Counted from the first letter of the stretch, positions 25,168 through 35,329 are shown. The stretch is DNA of 64,000 nucleotides from Arcanobacterium wilhelmae (GCF_029632765.1 NZ_CP121247.1:806001-870000); one strand, 5' to 3'. Numbers and translations are program-made. The notes: a model not told the origin generated them from the sequence alone.

Positions 25168-25473
25168 ATGGTTTACGCGATTGTGAAGGCAGGCGGCCGC
25201 CAGGAGAAGGTGTCCGTCGGATCCATCGTCGTTGTGGACAAGATGGCAGGCGAAGCCGGCGACAAGGTCGAGCTCGAGCCGCTGATGCTCGTCGACGGTG
25301 ACAAGGTCACCACCGCCGCCGAGGGTATTACCGCTAAGGTTACTGCCGAAATTGTTCGCGATGAGAAGGGTCCGAAGATCTCGATCATCAAGTACAAGAA
25401 CAAGACCGGCTACCGTAAGCGTATGGGTCATCGTCAGAAGCTGACCCGCCTCAAGGTTACCGGCATTAAGTGA
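25168..25473 (+). CDS. rplU: 50S ribosomal protein L21
   Basis: Ribosomal protein of 101 aa beginning [18 protein letters not shown], with C-terminal [17 protein letters not shown] block ([16 protein letters not shown]). The ATG at 25168 is preferred because GGAAG lies 9 nt upstream and the length fits; an ATG three codons earlier is possible but too close to that site. Operon with rpmA. Confidence 0.95.
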   Translation: MVYAIVKAGGRQEKVSVGSIVVVDKMAGEAGDKVELEPLMLVDGDKVTTAAEGITAKVTAEIVRDEKGPKISIIKYKNKTGYRKRMGHRQKLTRLKVTGIK

Positions 25474-25511
25474 CCACGGTCCGTCCCGAGCTTTAGAGAA
25501 GAAGGTCTGAA

Positions 25512-25769
25512 ATGGCACATAAGAAGGGCGCGAGCTCCTCGAACAACGGTCGCGATTCGAACGCGCAGCGCCTCGGCGTGAAGCGCTTCGGCGGCCAGGC
25601 AGTGAACGCGGGTGAGATCCTCATCCGCCAGCGTGGCACCAAGTTCCACCCGGGTGCCAACGTCGGCCGCGGCAAGGATGATACTCTGTTTGCCCTCGAG
25701 GCTGGCACGGTTGAGTTCGGCGTTCGCCGCGATCGTAAGATCGTGAGCGTCGTTGCGGCTGAGGCCTGA
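25512..25769 (+). CDS. rpmA: 50S ribosomal protein L27
   Basis: 85-aa ribosomal protein, N-terminus [20 protein letters not shown] with no cleaved leader, and [17 protein letters not shown]. Good ribosome site GAAGAAGG. In most bacteria obgE follows immediately; here a hairpin, repeats and the lactate locus intervene. Confidence 0.96.
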   Translation: MAHKKGASSSNNGRDSNAQRLGVKRFGGQAVNAGEILIRQRGTKFHPGANVGRGKDDTLFALEAGTVEFGVRRDRKIVSVVAAEA

Positions 25770-25813
25770 TTTGCCTGAGCTGAGGAATTAATCCTCACAC
25801 AACATAATCACCA

Positions 25814-25848
25814 CAGTGGAGGCTGGGATCTTATCCCAGCCTCCACTG
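25814..25848 (+). terminator. Terminator of rplU-rpmA
   Basis: Perfect 16-bp stem (25814-25829 with 25833-25848), 3-nt loop, 45 nt after the rpmA stop. Confidence 0.75.
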
Positions 25849-26132
25849 CTCTATGCACTAACTCGGCTGAGCCACCACCCCACGACTCCGCGCAGCGACG
25901 CCGCAACAGCGTCCCTGTGCTTGCGCAATTGTTCGGGCGCGCACAATCTGCCCCACAGTCGAATCTTCTGGGCAACCAAATCCCGCCTGCGCTACCTATG
26001 AGCCGTTGTGGCACGAGACAACCTGCCTCCACCGCGGTAGCGGACATCACGAGCCGCAACCTTCCCGGCATCCCAAACCTAGGCCTGCTCTCTCCATGGC
26101 TCTACCTATCGGATCGCGTTCTACCGTCACGA

Positions 26133-26217
26133 GTGACCGGTTTTGGTGCGTGGATGGGCACCCGTCGTGAATGGTGCTGCGGGTCGGAGTATTCGCACTA
26201 AAACCGGTTCTGGTGCG
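26133..26217. repeat. Dispersed palindromic element, copy A
   Basis: Ends GACCGGTTTTGGTGCG and CGCACTAAAACCGGTTC are inverted repeats of each other with few mismatches, enclosing about 45 bp. Same family as copies at 26286, 51769, 51927, 53785, 53961, 63312, 63470 and 63621. Confidence 0.6.
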
Positions 26218-26285
26218 TGGCGGGTGGACACCCGCCACCTGCCATGCTGGCGTACAATTTTTGGGGCATGTTGGGGCGGGGCATT

Positions 26286-26370
26286 GTGACCGGTTTTGGT
26301 GCGCGGATTGGGATCGAGCGATGTTAGTGCCTCGGATGGTCGTATACGCACTAAAACGGGTTCGGGTGCG
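26286..26370. repeat. Dispersed palindromic element, copy B
   Basis: Starts GTGACCGGTTTTGGTGCGCG and ends ACGCACTAAAACGGGTTC. Same orientation as copy A, starting 153 bp further on; the interior differs from copy A. Confidence 0.6.
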
Positions 26371-26389
26371 GGGCGGACCGTGCACAGAA

Positions 26390-26422
26390 AGGTGCCCTGG
26401 TGGCGAAGCCACCAGGGCACCT
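26390..26422 (-). terminator. Terminator of the lactate operon
   Basis: Perfect 15-bp stem (26390-26404 with 26408-26422), GAA loop, about 20 nt after the lutC stop on the minus strand. TTT follows. Confidence 0.75.
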
Positions 26423-26443
26423 CACTTACTTGATGGAATCCGG

Positions 26444-27088
26444 TCAGTCCACGATCACAACGCGCAGGTTGCGCGGGCCATGAACGCCTGCAACACGGAC
26501 CAGCTCGATGTCTGCCGTAGCGGACGGGCCAGCGATCCAGGTGGTCGGACGAGTGGGATTCTCGCTGAGGATACGCACGGCCTGCGGAACCGTGGGGTAC
26601 ACGTCCGAAGCGCGGAGGACCACAACGTGAGTATCCGGAACCAGCGTGATCGCACGGCGGCCCTGATCGGGCTCACCGTCAAGGATGATCGTGCCAGAAA
26701 GCGAGATCGCAACGCGAGAAGCCGTCACCACGGCGTCCGTCTCATCCAGCTCCTTGTGGGTGAGGTTCGCCTCGCGGGAATCCTCACGCACGGTGCGGCC
26801 ATCACGGCCGGCGGCTTCCTTCCAGGAATCCTTCAGACCGTGGGGGACGACCACCGAATTCAAGCCCTTGAGGAAATCAGCGATCACGTCCTCGATCCCT
26901 GCCTCGTTCGTGCGGACGACAACAGCGTTGTAATCCTCGAGTTTCTCGATCATGTCGGCAATGACCGGCTCCGAACCTGGAGCATCGGTGCCTTCCATAC
27001 GGTAGTTGCGCTCCACCTCGGGGGTGGGGTACGGGGAGTCCTTCAGAGCTCCGCGCACGGCTGCCAGAATGTCTTCGCGAGCACCCAT
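26444..27088 (-). CDS. lutC: L-lactate utilisation protein LutC (LUD domain)
   Basis: 214-aa LUD-domain protein of the LutABC lactate oxidase complex, which turns L-lactate into pyruvate. The LUD core is visible (VVVRTNEAGIEDVIADFL; GLNSVVVPHGL; TTWIAGPSATADIELVRVAGVHGP at the C-terminus, whose last part is the conserved GVHGP). Its start overlaps the lutB stop (ATGA), and a strong terminator follows, so it is the last gene of the operon. Confidence 0.9.
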   Translation of the reverse strand: MGAREDILAAVRGALKDSPYPTPEVERNYRMEGTDAPGSEPVIADMIEKLEDYNAVVVRTNEAGIEDVIADFLKGLNSVVVPHGLKDSWKEAAGRDGRTVREDSREANLTHKELDETDAVVTASRVAISLSGTIILDGEPDQGRRAITLVPDTHVVVLRASDVYPTVPQAVRILSENPTRPTTWIAGPSATADIELVRVAGVHGPRNLRVVIVD

Positions 27089-28716
27089 CAGTTCTCCTCC
27101 TTCTTTGCTGCGTGTGCGCCGGCGGGCTTCGCCGGTGTTGCCTTAGCCTTGGTGGGCTCGTGGCCTGCCTTCTCCTCATCCGCAAGCCAATCGCGGAACG
27201 AGCGAGCCGGCGGAGCAGGGATGTCCTTGTTGCGGGTCCAAGCGCTGACCGGCCACGGCACGTTCGAGATGCGCTCGTCCTTGCCTGCGACAATACGACC
27301 AAGCTTGGCGGCCTTCTCTGCGGTGCCCCACAGCTTGCCGTTGCCCATCACCTTGGACGACACCTTCATGCCGATGTCCCAACCGCTCGGGATACCGCCG
27401 CGGTTGCGCTCGGTGATCTCATGGCGCAGGTGCACCAGGATGCCCGGAATGTCGATCTTGACGGGGCACGCATCGCCACATGCGCCACAGAGCGTGGATG
27501 CGTAGGGGAGCGTGTGAACCGGATCGTGGTGATCGCGACCGTCGAGAAGCTGAGGCGTGAGGATCGCTCCGATCGGACCCGGGTACACCGAGTTGTAGGC
27601 GTGGCCGCCCACGTGCTCGTACACCGGGCAAACGTTCATGCACGCGCCACAGCGGATGCAGTTGAGGGCCTCGCGGCCGACAGCGTTTGCGAGAGTCTTC
27701 GAACGGCCGTTGTCCAGCAGGATCAGGTGGAACTCCTGGGGGCCGTCGCCCGGGGTGACGCCAGTCCAGAAGGAGGTATAGGGGTTCATACGCTCGCCGG
27801 TTGCGGAACGCGGCAGGAGCTGGGAGAACACCTCAATATCCTCGTACGACGGAACCATCTTCTCGATACCAACCACCGAGATCAGGGTTTCCGGAAGGGT
27901 GAGGCACATACGGCCATTGCCCTCAGATTCGTACACGGACAGCGCACCAGTATCGGCCACCATCATGTTTGAACCGGAAATAGCGACCTTAGCCTTGAGG
28001 AACTTTGCGCGCAGGTGCGCACGGGCGGCCATGGCCAGTGCGCGCGGATCAGCCTCGAGATGCTCGGGAGCATCTTCCATCTCGCGCTCGAAGATCTCCT
28101 TGATCTCGGCGCGGTTGCGGTGGATCGCCGGAACCACAATGTGCGACGGCATGTCCTTGCCGAGCTGGACGATGAGCTCCGCGAGGTCGGTCTCGAAAGC
28201 GTCGATGCCGCGCTCGGCGAGGTACTCATTCATATTGATTTCCTGAGTCACCATCGACTTGACCTTCACGACCTCTGTGACCTGCTTCTCTTGCAGGATG
28301 GAGTAGATGATCTCGTTGGCTTCCTTGGCGTCGCGAGCCCAGTGCACAATGCCGCCGTGAGCCTTGACGTTCTCTTCCATCTGAACGAGAAGCTCAGGCA
28401 GACGCGACATGGTGGACGACTTGATCTGGGAGGCCGCGTTTCGCAGATCCTGCCAATCCGGCATCTCCTCAACGCGTGCGTTGCGCTTGTTACGGATAGT
28501 TGTGGTGGCGTATCCCAGGTTCTTACGCATCTGGGTGTTCTTCAAAGTGACTTCAGCGCCCTCTGGGAACGACGCGCCCCAACGCAGAGTGTTTTCCGGG
28601 ATCGGATCGCCGTTCACCCACTGGTGGTGGGTTCCGCGCACGCCAGGCTCAGCTTTTGTCGCTGGGGCACCGGTGATCTTCGACAGGACCTTGGGGATTC
28701 CGAGGAATGTGGACAT
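27088..28716 (-). CDS. lutB: L-lactate utilisation iron-sulfur protein LutB
   Basis: Iron-sulfur electron-transfer subunit of LutABC, about 542 aa. An N-terminal LUD domain (MATxGH-like region through GVTPGDGPQEFH) is followed by two 4Fe-4S motifs: CIRCGACMNVCPVY (about 370) and CGACGDACPVKID (about 420). The C-terminal about 40 residues are Lys/Ala/Pro-rich. I take the ATG at 28716, one base after the lutA stop, over an upstream in-frame GTG inside lutA. Tight coupling with lutA and lutC. Confidence 0.92.
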   Translation of the reverse strand: MSTFLGIPKVLSKITGAPATKAEPGVRGTHHQWVNGDPIPENTLRWGASFPEGAEVTLKNTQMRKNLGYATTTIRNKRNARVEEMPDWQDLRNAASQIKSSTMSRLPELLVQMEENVKAHGGIVHWARDAKEANEIIYSILQEKQVTEVVKVKSMVTQEINMNEYLAERGIDAFETDLAELIVQLGKDMPSHIVVPAIHRNRAEIKEIFEREMEDAPEHLEADPRALAMAARAHLRAKFLKAKVAISGSNMMVADTGALSVYESEGNGRMCLTLPETLISVVGIEKMVPSYEDIEVFSQLLPRSATGERMNPYTSFWTGVTPGDGPQEFHLILLDNGRSKTLANAVGREALNCIRCGACMNVCPVYEHVGGHAYNSVYPGPIGAILTPQLLDGRDHHDPVHTLPYASTLCGACGDACPVKIDIPGILVHLRHEITERNRGGIPSGWDIGMKVSSKVMGNGKLWGTAEKAAKLGRIVAGKDERISNVPWPVSAWTRNKDIPAPPARSFRDWLADEEKAGHEPTKAKATPAKPAGAHAAKKEEN

Positions 28717-28717
28717 G

Positions 28718-29506
28718 TTACGCACCAACCTTCACAGTGGACTGCGCCGGGATCCAAGGCTGATCCTCGGTGCCGGCAAGAACTTCAGCAAGATGCATCG
28801 CGCGAATACCTGCGCGGTTGCGAGCGAGGCCGCCGGCAATGTGCATGAGGCACGAGTAGTCGCCGGCCACGAGGACGTCGGCTCCGGTGGACTTGATGTT
28901 GGTCATCTTGTCCGCGAGCATCGACGCCGAGGTGTCGGGGTTCTTCAGCGAGAAAGTTCCACCGAAGCCACAGCAGGAATCGCCGTGCGGGAGCTCGACG
29001 AAGTCGATGCCGCGCACGTTGCGCAGCAGGCGCTCCGGCTTGTCGCCAACGCGTGCGACGCGGAGTGAATGGCATGTGGGGTGGTAGGTGACGCGGTGCG
29101 CGAAGTAGGCGCCGACGTCGTCGGTTCCGAGAACATCGACGATGAACTCCGATAGCTCGTACGTCTTGTTTGCGATTGCCTGTGCCTTAGTGCCGAGCTC
29201 CGGGTGGCCCTGGGCGTCAGCGACGAGCTTCTGCTGGTGTCGGATCGAGCCGGTGCACGAGCCGGAGGGAACGACGATGGCGTCCCACTCGCCGTCGAGG
29301 ACGGGCTCGTAGGTGCGCACGTGATTCTCGATCAGCGGCATCGCTTCGGGGTAGTAACCAGTGTTGACGTGCATCTGGCCGCAGCATGCCTGCGACGGCG
29401 GTACGACGACGTCGATTCCCAGGCGCGTGAGCAACTGCAGTGTTGCCTGCGGCGCCTGCGGGAACATGGCGTCTCCGATACACGTTGCGAAAAGAGCGAC
29501 TTTCAT
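28718..29506 (-). CDS. lutA: L-lactate utilisation protein LutA (CCG-domain)
   Basis: 262 aa with two cysteine-rich CCG domains (SQACCGQMHVN at about 40; DSCCGFGGTFS at about 180) and the early metal-site residues GDAMFP, as in LutA/YkgE and heterodisulfide reductase-like proteins. First gene of lutABC, 47 bp downstream of the lactate permease gene, so the four genes probably share a transcript. Together they allow growth on, or detoxification of, lactate. Confidence 0.92.
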   Translation of the reverse strand: MKVALFATCIGDAMFPQAPQATLQLLTRLGIDVVVPPSQACCGQMHVNTGYYPEAMPLIENHVRTYEPVLDGEWDAIVVPSGSCTGSIRHQQKLVADAQGHPELGTKAQAIANKTYELSEFIVDVLGTDDVGAYFAHRVTYHPTCHSLRVARVGDKPERLLRNVRGIDFVELPHGDSCCGFGGTFSLKNPDTSASMLADKMTNIKSTGADVLVAGDYSCLMHIAGGLARNRAGIRAMHLAEVLAGTEDQPWIPAQSTVKVGA

Positions 29507-29552
29507 GAGACCTACTTTCCTATATTTCGTAAACTTTGCGACTAAAGATTGA

Positions 29553-31244
29553 TCAGTTGGCGACGAAGGTGAACGACGGCAGGATGCCGTTGGCCACGAG
29601 GAACGTCAGGGCGCACAGGTAAACCAGGAGGCCGATTGACCACGGTGCCGCCTTGCGCAGGATTTCCGCTTCGGTGCCAGGCTCCTGGATTGCAGTGGAC
29701 GCGATTGCCAAGTTCTGTGGGGAGACGATCTTGCCGATGCCGCCGCCGATGGAGTTGGCGGCGAGGAAGACGTCTGGCGAAGCGCCAATTCCGTGTGCGG
29801 CAGTGGCTTGCAAGTTCGCGAACAGCGCGTTCGAGGAGGTTGCGGAGCCGGTGACGGCGGTGCCCACCCAGCCGAGGATTGGCGAGAGGAAGGCAAAGGC
29901 TGCGCCGGTTGCCGCGAGTGCGGTACCGATAGCGGCGGTCTGGCCCGAGAAGTTCATGACGTATGCGAGCGACATCACGAGTGCGATAGTGACGAGCGAC
30001 CAGCGGAGCGCGACGACGGTATCGACGAAAGTCTTCAGGCCCTTCACGAACGTGAACTGGAACTCCTTGGTGGACTTCCAGCCGTACACGGCTGAGACGA
30101 TGAGTGCGGTGATCACGATCATGAAGCCAGGCGAGTTGAGGATCTGAAGGTTGTAGATCGCGGACTTGGAGACCTGGCCGTCGCCTGTCATGAGCGAGCC
30201 GTACAGGCCGGGCCACTGGATCGGGATATCCGTTTTCGCGAGGGTAGCCGGAACGTCGATGCCGAGTTTCCATAGCTTGTAGATTGCGAAGATCATGACG
30301 ACGAGGCCGTATGGCAAGAGTGCGAGGGTGACGCGCTCCCCGGAAGGGAGGGTGCCGGACTCGCTGGACGACGTACGGTATTCCTCCGGAACTTCCGGCT
30401 GCTTGAGGTAGATCATCGCGGCGGCAGCGGCGAAACCAACGAGCGACGCGAGCACTGCAGTCAGCGCGTAAGAAATGAACGTCGCGGCGATGATGTGGCC
30501 AAGAGCGGTCACAACACCCTGGAAGAGGGCGACGTGCCACAGCTGCTTGAGGCCGCGGACGCCATCGATGATCAGGAGGAGGAAGATCGGAACGAGGACG
30601 ACGATCCACGGGGTGATCGACACCGCCTTGTAGGCGACGGCGGTGCCCGGGTCGATACCTGCCAAGCCGCCGAGTTTACCAGCGGTGGTCACCGGAATGG
30701 CCATCGCACCGAAGCCCACGTTGATGGCATTGCCTACCATGGTCACGATCGCGGCCTTAATCGGGGGAAGACCGAGCGACACAAGCATCGCGGCGACGAT
30801 CGCGACCGGTGCGCCGAATCCCGCGAGCCCCTCAAGCAGGCCACAGAAGGAGAAGCCGATGAGGAGTGCCTGGACGCGCATATCGCCGCGCCCGACGGCG
30901 GAGAAGACGGTGCGAACATCTTCAGCGCGGCCCGACTCGACTGAGATGTTGTAGAGCCACACGGCCGCGATCACGATGAAGATAATCGGAAGCAGTCCAA
31001 ATGCAATTCCGTAGAGCGCCGAGGAAAAGACCATACCTGCAGGCATACCGAAACCGAGCGCTGCGGAGATGGCGGCAATGGCCAGTGATCCGAGCGCGCA
31101 CCAGTGGGTTTTCAGCTTAAAGACGCCGAGAAGTACGAAGAATGCGATGAGTGGGAGGATTCCCACAAGGGCGCTGAGTGCGGCTGAACCACCGATGGAA
31201 GTGGGGTTCGGCGTGAACGCTGCGCTCACGATAATTGCGTTCAA
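29553..31244 (-). CDS. lldP: L-lactate permease
   Basis: Lactate:H+ symporter of the LctP family, about 563 aa with 12-14 predicted helices. Family blocks visible: LLEGLAGFGAPVAI, MVGNAINVGFGAMAIPVTTAG and a C-terminal NSIGGGIGKIVSPQNLAIAS segment. The start is taken as TTG 31244, which has a GAGGAAGGAA site 8 nt upstream; the frame is also open to 31271 (another TTG). No lutR or lldR regulator is adjacent. Divergent from obgE, sharing a 253-bp promoter region. Confidence 0.9.
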   Translation of the reverse strand: MNAIIVSAAFTPNPTSIGGSAALSALVGILPLIAFFVLLGVFKLKTHWCALGSLAIAAISAALGFGMPAGMVFSSALYGIAFGLLPIIFIVIAAVWLYNISVESGRAEDVRTVFSAVGRGDMRVQALLIGFSFCGLLEGLAGFGAPVAIVAAMLVSLGLPPIKAAIVTMVGNAINVGFGAMAIPVTTAGKLGGLAGIDPGTAVAYKAVSITPWIVVLVPIFLLLIIDGVRGLKQLWHVALFQGVVTALGHIIAATFISYALTAVLASLVGFAAAAAMIYLKQPEVPEEYRTSSSESGTLPSGERVTLALLPYGLVVMIFAIYKLWKLGIDVPATLAKTDIPIQWPGLYGSLMTGDGQVSKSAIYNLQILNSPGFMIVITALIVSAVYGWKSTKEFQFTFVKGLKTFVDTVVALRWSLVTIALVMSLAYVMNFSGQTAAIGTALAATGAAFAFLSPILGWVGTAVTGSATSSNALFANLQATAAHGIGASPDVFLAANSIGGGIGKIVSPQNLAIASTAIQEPGTEAEILRKAAPWSIGLLVYLCALTFLVANGILPSFTFVAN

Positions 31245-31484
31245 GGGTGCATTTCCTTCCTCTTTGAACAATGCGACTTAAGGCCGGGAGTAGCCCTAGT
31301 GCAAGCATAGGGAACTCATGTTCTAAATGCGCTCCATGCGCCCTCGTTTTACGGCCCAAAAATGTTTCGTAAATCGAACTGTGCTCCGCCTGAATGTGGC
31401 CTGAAAATTTACCGTTTTCGCTGATACGCGGTCATGGAGCTTCGACGTTGGCGACGTCTCGTTTCGCAGTGCCGCGCCGTCGCT

Positions 31485-31490
31485 TACACT
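31485..31490 (+). promoter_or_regulatory. -10 hexamer of a leaderless obgE transcript
   Basis: TACACT ends 7 nt before the obgE ATG; no Shine-Dalgarno is present. Confidence 0.5.
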
Positions 31491-31497
31491 TATACCT

Positions 31498-33021
31498 ATG
31501 CCAGATTTTATTGATCGCGTTACTTTGCACCTGAAAGCCGGTAAGGGAGGCAACGGTGTTGCTTCCGTGCGCCGCGAGAAGTTCAAGCCGCTCGGCGGGC
31601 CGGATGGCGCGAACGGCGGCCACGGCGGGGATATTGTGCTTGTCGCGGATCGTAATGAGACCTCCCTCCTCACTCTTCAGCGCAACCCTCACCAGGTGGC
31701 TCCGAATGGCGCGCCTGGCGCCGGTGATCTGCGCCATGGTAAGCGTGGCGAGGACTTGGTTCTCACTGTGCCGGTGGGAACTGTGGTGAAAGACGAAGAC
31801 GGCTCGGTTCTCGCCGATCTTTCCCACGACGGTGATCGTTACATTGCTGCACTTGGAGGTTTTGGTGGTTTGGGTAACGCGGCGCTTGCTTCTCCCAAGC
31901 GCCGCGCTCCTGGCTTCGCTCTCCTTGGCGAAGAGGGGGAAGAGAAGGACGTGCGGCTTGAGCTCAAGTCCGTTGCCGACGTTGCGCTGGTCGGTTTCCC
32001 GTCGGCGGGAAAGTCGTCGCTGATTGCGGCGATGAGTGCAGCGCGTCCGAAGATCGCCGACTATCCGTTTACAACGCTCGTCCCGAACCTCGGTGTCGTC
32101 GACGCCGGGAGTGCGCGGTTTACGATGGCCGACGTTCCCGGGCTCATCCCGGGTGCTTCGGAAGGCAAGGGGCTCGGCCATGAGTTCCTCCGTCATATTG
32201 AGCGTTGTTCGGCGATTGTCCACGTGCTCGATTGCGCCACGCTTGAGCCTGGCCGCGATCCGCTCACGGATCTGGACACGATCGAGGCGGAGCTCAATGC
32301 CTATGCCAAGGACGTGCCGCCCATGGAGGGCGTGGTGCCGCTCATGAAGCGCCCGCGCGTGGTGGTGCTCAACAAGGCTGACGTTCCGGAGGCGCGTGAG
32401 CTTGCCGAATTTGTTCAGGCTGAGATCGAGAAGCGGAAGGTTCCTGTCTATATTGTGTCGGCTGTGTCGCACGAGGGTCTGAAGGAGCTGAAGTTCGCTC
32501 TCGCTTCTCTCGTTGAGAAAATGCGTGAGTACATGGCTCCCGCCGAGGCGGAGACTCGCGCAGTCATTCGCCCTCTCGATCGCCGCGAATCGAATGCGTT
32601 CACGATTCGTCGCCTTGAGTACGAGGGTGAGCCGTTGTGGGAGGTTCGCGGATACAAGCCAGAACGCTGGGTTCGCCAGACCGACTTCGCGAACGACGAG
32701 GCTGTAGGCTATCTTGCCGATCGGCTCAATACGCTGGGCATTGAGAAGCAGCTCATCAAGCAGGGTGCTCGTGCTGGGGATTCTGTAGTGATTGGCTCGG
32801 CTGAGGACGGTTTCGTTTTCGATTTCGAACCATTGGTTTCCACGGGGGCGGAGTTGCTGTCGCCGCGCGGCACTGACGATCGCCTCTACGAGCGTCACCG
32901 TGCCACGCACGCGGAGCGTAAGGCTGCCTACCACGAGAATATGGACGCCAAGGAAGCCGCGCGTCAGGAGCTCCTTGACGAGCGTAATCGCGGCATTTGG
33001 ACGGATCCGGAGGTCGAGTGA
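31498..33021 (+). CDS. obgE: GTPase ObgE/CgtA
   Basis: Essential ribosome-assembly and stress GTPase, 507 aa. Glycine-rich Obg domain 1-158 ([24 protein letters not shown] as start), G domain with G1 GFPSAGKSS (about 166), G2/G3 region [15 protein letters not shown] and [17 protein letters not shown]4 LNKADV (about 297), G5 VSAVSHEG. An OCT C-terminal domain (ending GEDGFVF-like [12 protein letters not shown]) and a charged tail follow. Probably leaderless. The stop overlaps the proB start (GTGA). Confidence 0.95.
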   Translation: MPDFIDRVTLHLKAGKGGNGVASVRREKFKPLGGPDGANGGHGGDIVLVADRNETSLLTLQRNPHQVAPNGAPGAGDLRHGKRGEDLVLTVPVGTVVKDEDGSVLADLSHDGDRYIAALGGFGGLGNAALASPKRRAPGFALLGEEGEEKDVRLELKSVADVALVGFPSAGKSSLIAAMSAARPKIADYPFTTLVPNLGVVDAGSARFTMADVPGLIPGASEGKGLGHEFLRHIERCSAIVHVLDCATLEPGRDPLTDLDTIEAELNAYAKDVPPMEGVVPLMKRPRVVVLNKADVPEARELAEFVQAEIEKRKVPVYIVSAVSHEGLKELKFALASLVEKMREYMAPAEAETRAVIRPLDRRESNAFTIRRLEYEGEPLWEVRGYKPERWVRQTDFANDEAVGYLADRLNTLGIEKQLIKQGARAGDSVVIGSAEDGFVFDFEPLVSTGAELLSPRGTDDRLYERHRATHAERKAAYHENMDAKEAARQELLDERNRGIWTDPEVE

Positions 33022-34112
33022 AAACGCTTCTTGCGAACCGCGCCCTGCTTGGTCAGGCGGCACGACTTGTTATTAAGGTGGGTTCGTCGTCGTTGACGAA
33101 GAACGGAGCGCTCAACGAGCCGGCGCTCGCCGCGCTTGTCGACGTCGTGGGCGCGGCTCACGCACGTGGGCAGGAAGTGGTTCTGGTCTCCTCTGGCGCC
33201 GTGGCTGCTGGTCTGGCACCGCTGGGGTTTGCCTCACGTCCGAAGTTGCTCCGCGATCAACAGGCGGCGTCGATGGTGGGGCAGGTGCGCTTGCTCGCCG
33301 CGTATACGCGCGAATTTTCGCGGTACGGCATCACGATCGGCCAGGTACTACTCACTCCTGAAGACGTCCTGAACCGCAGTCACTATGCGAATGCGCAAGG
33401 TTCGCTGCGGCGTTTGTTGCACCACGGCGTCGTGCCGATTGTGAACGAGAACGACGCCGTCGTCACGGGCGAGCTTCGTTTTGGCGATAACGATCGGCTC
33501 GCGGCGCTCACGGCACATCTGGTCGATGCGACGGCACTGATCTTGTGCACCGACGTTGATGGCCTGTACACGGCTCCGCCGTCGGAGCCGGGAGCAGAGC
33601 TGATCACGGAGGTGACGTCGCTGAGCCAGGTGAAGTCGCTCGTGATTACGGGGAAGGGCTCCGACGTCGGAACTGGCGGCATGCGCACAAAGGTGGAGGC
33701 CGCGAAGATTGCGATTTCTGGGGGAGTGGGGGCGCTCGTGACGTCGGCTCAGAACCTTGCGTCCGCGCTGAACGGGGATCCCGTGGGTACGTGGTTCGTT
33801 CCGCAGGGCAAGCGTCAGAGGGCCCGCGATTTGTGGTTGAAGAACGTTGCGCAGGCTCGTGGCTCGCTTGTCGTCGACGACGGCGCGGCTGCCGTGGTGC
33901 GTGCTGGCGGTGCGTCGTTGCTGTGTGTGGGAGTGACTGAGGTTCGTGGCGCGTTTGCGCGTGGTGCTCTCGTGAGGATCGTCGATCCGCATGGCGAGGA
34001 AGTCGGCCGCGGGCTTGTGGGGTATTCGTCGGCGGACGTGCGCAAGTTTTTCGATGATGGTGGGCGTGCTCCTCGGCCTGTGGTGCATGCGGATGACCTT
34101 GTGAGGCGGTAG
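33018..34112 (+). CDS. proB: Glutamate 5-kinase
   Basis: First enzyme of proline synthesis (glutamate + ATP to gamma-glutamyl phosphate). 364 aa from a GTG overlapping the obgE stop. Kinase domain shows [27 protein letters not shown] and [24 protein letters not shown] is also present. A C-terminal PUA domain (about 275-355) is kept. proA normally follows; here an LLM-family gene and trxA separate them. Confidence 0.95.
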   Translation: MKTLLANRALLGQAARLVIKVGSSSLTKNGALNEPALAALVDVVGAAHARGQEVVLVSSGAVAAGLAPLGFASRPKLLRDQQAASMVGQVRLLAAYTREFSRYGITIGQVLLTPEDVLNRSHYANAQGSLRRLLHHGVVPIVNENDAVVTGELRFGDNDRLAALTAHLVDATALILCTDVDGLYTAPPSEPGAELITEVTSLSQVKSLVITGKGSDVGTGGMRTKVEAAKIAISGGVGALVTSAQNLASALNGDPVGTWFVPQGKRQRARDLWLKNVAQARGSLVVDDGAAAVVRAGGASLLCVGVTEVRGAFARGALVRIVDPHGEEVGRGLVGYSSADVRKFFDDGGRAPRPVVHADDLVRR

Positions 34113-34313
34113 GACACGCCCTGTTATCGATTCCACACGCCAATCATCCTCCAGTAGGGTTTGCGGTGTTTTTCCTGGTAAACTCGGGGTGATATTCTCG
34201 TTCACTTTTTATCCGAAGTGTGATTTGAATAAATATTCGATGCTGTGAATGAAATTGCTCCGCATGCGCGGTAGATTTCTCTCAGAAACTTTCGAAACCC
34301 CAGGTAGGAAACG

Positions 34314-35273
34314 ATGACGCTAGAATTGACCGCTTCAGCGAGGGCTCTGGAATCATTCGAGATTGATCCAGAGTTTCTCGTGCGCGACCACGTGTGCTCA
34401 GCCTATTTTGGGCTTGAAATCGGAGCCCTCGGGGCGGCGGGTGATGTTGACCCTGCGTACCGCCACGAGCTCGGCCCTCTCCAAGTGAACTGGCAGCGTC
34501 TCGCAAGTGCGGTCCGTGCTGCGCAGATGGGCGGCATGGATTTCGTCTCGATCGATTCACGTTTCCTCCTGAAGGCTGACGTTGATCCTCGCGAGGGCCT
34601 CCTGGATGGCGCGCGTGCTGCCGCGCGAATTGCGCCCCACTCCATTGGAGGAGTGCTTGTGGAAGTCCCAGGTGTGCCCAAACTGATGAGCCAAGCGATC
34701 GATATCATGGAAAAACAGGATGAAGGCTGGGCTGGTCTGATCTTCCACTTGAACGACAGTTCGGATTTCTTAGGGCTCAGCAAAGTTGCTGCAAAAGCCC
34801 AGGAAGCTGGCGTCAAGCTCCTTGTGATTATCGGGGAGGCGGAGTTGGTTCCACAGCGTGCGCATATTATTGCTCCGTATGCAGATGCGATCGAGCTACG
34901 GTGCCCCGATCCCATCCTCGCGCGGAAGGCGCGCTTCGCGCTTCGTGAGGCAGGGGAGAAGCTCGGAAAAGAAATCCACGTCTACGCTCAGGTTGGTGTG
35001 GTGATTTCGGCATCGGAATCCGCCGCTCGGGATCGTGCAGAGCTTGTGGGTTCGATCCATGTTGGGCATCTCTTTGGTGGTCGGATGCGAGTCCTTGGAA
35101 CAGTGTATGACGTCGCAGACGCCGTCGAAGCATTGATCGGCATGGGTGCTGCAGACGGAGTGTGGTTCATGCCATGCTCGCTTCCTGCGGATCAATCGTC
35201 GGTGATTAAGGGTGTCGTCCCCCTGATCCGTGCGCGCACGCGTGAGTGGCGAGCCGCCAACGCTTTGGCCTGA
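34314..35273 (+). CDS. Luciferase-like (LLM-class) flavin-dependent oxidoreductase-related protein
   Basis: 319-aa TIM-barrel-like protein with AGGAAACG ribosome site. The segment RLASAVRAAQMGGMDFVSIDSR and DGARAAARIAPHSIG, and the C-terminal VADAVEALIGMGAADGVWF ... VVPLIRARTREW, fit the LLM family of F420/FMN enzymes (NtaA/SnaA type). It is shorter than usual and some central motifs are weak, so substrate and even catalytic activity are open. It sits alone between proB and convergent trxA, with its own 200-bp AT-rich upstream region. Confidence 0.6.
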   Translation: MTLELTASARALESFEIDPEFLVRDHVCSAYFGLEIGALGAAGDVDPAYRHELGPLQVNWQRLASAVRAAQMGGMDFVSIDSRFLLKADVDPREGLLDGARAAARIAPHSIGGVLVEVPGVPKLMSQAIDIMEKQDEGWAGLIFHLNDSSDFLGLSKVAAKAQEAGVKLLVIIGEAELVPQRAHIIAPYADAIELRCPDPILARKARFALREAGEKLGKEIHVYAQVGVVISASESAARDRAELVGSIHVGHLFGGRMRVLGTVYDVADAVEALIGMGAADGVWFMPCSLPADQSSVIKGVVPLIRARTREWRAANALA

Positions 35274-35290
35274 GAACCTCTGAATGTGAA

Positions 35291-35329
35291 ACAAAAAGTT
35301 GGTGGACGTTTCGTCCACCAACTTTTTGT
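35291..35329. terminator. Bidirectional intrinsic terminator
   Basis: Perfect 18-bp stem (35291-35308 with 35312-35329), 3-nt loop, with A5 and T5 in the arms, between the convergent LLM and trxA genes. Works on both strands. Confidence 0.9.

Larger units (their letters stand above)
25849..26389. other. Gene-free spacer with two palindromic repeats
   Basis: No credible coding region on either strand. The first about 280 bp show nothing I can name. Two dispersed repeat copies follow (26133-26217 and 26286-26370). The stretch separates rpmA from the lactate locus. Confidence 0.6.

Noticed and set aside
26171..27505. 444-codon open frame on the plus strand
   Set aside because: It runs through the repeats and opposite lutC/lutB; the product is not protein-like.
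31432..33063. 543-codon open frame on the minus strand
   Set aside because: Mirror of obgE and the proB start; no recognisable domain.
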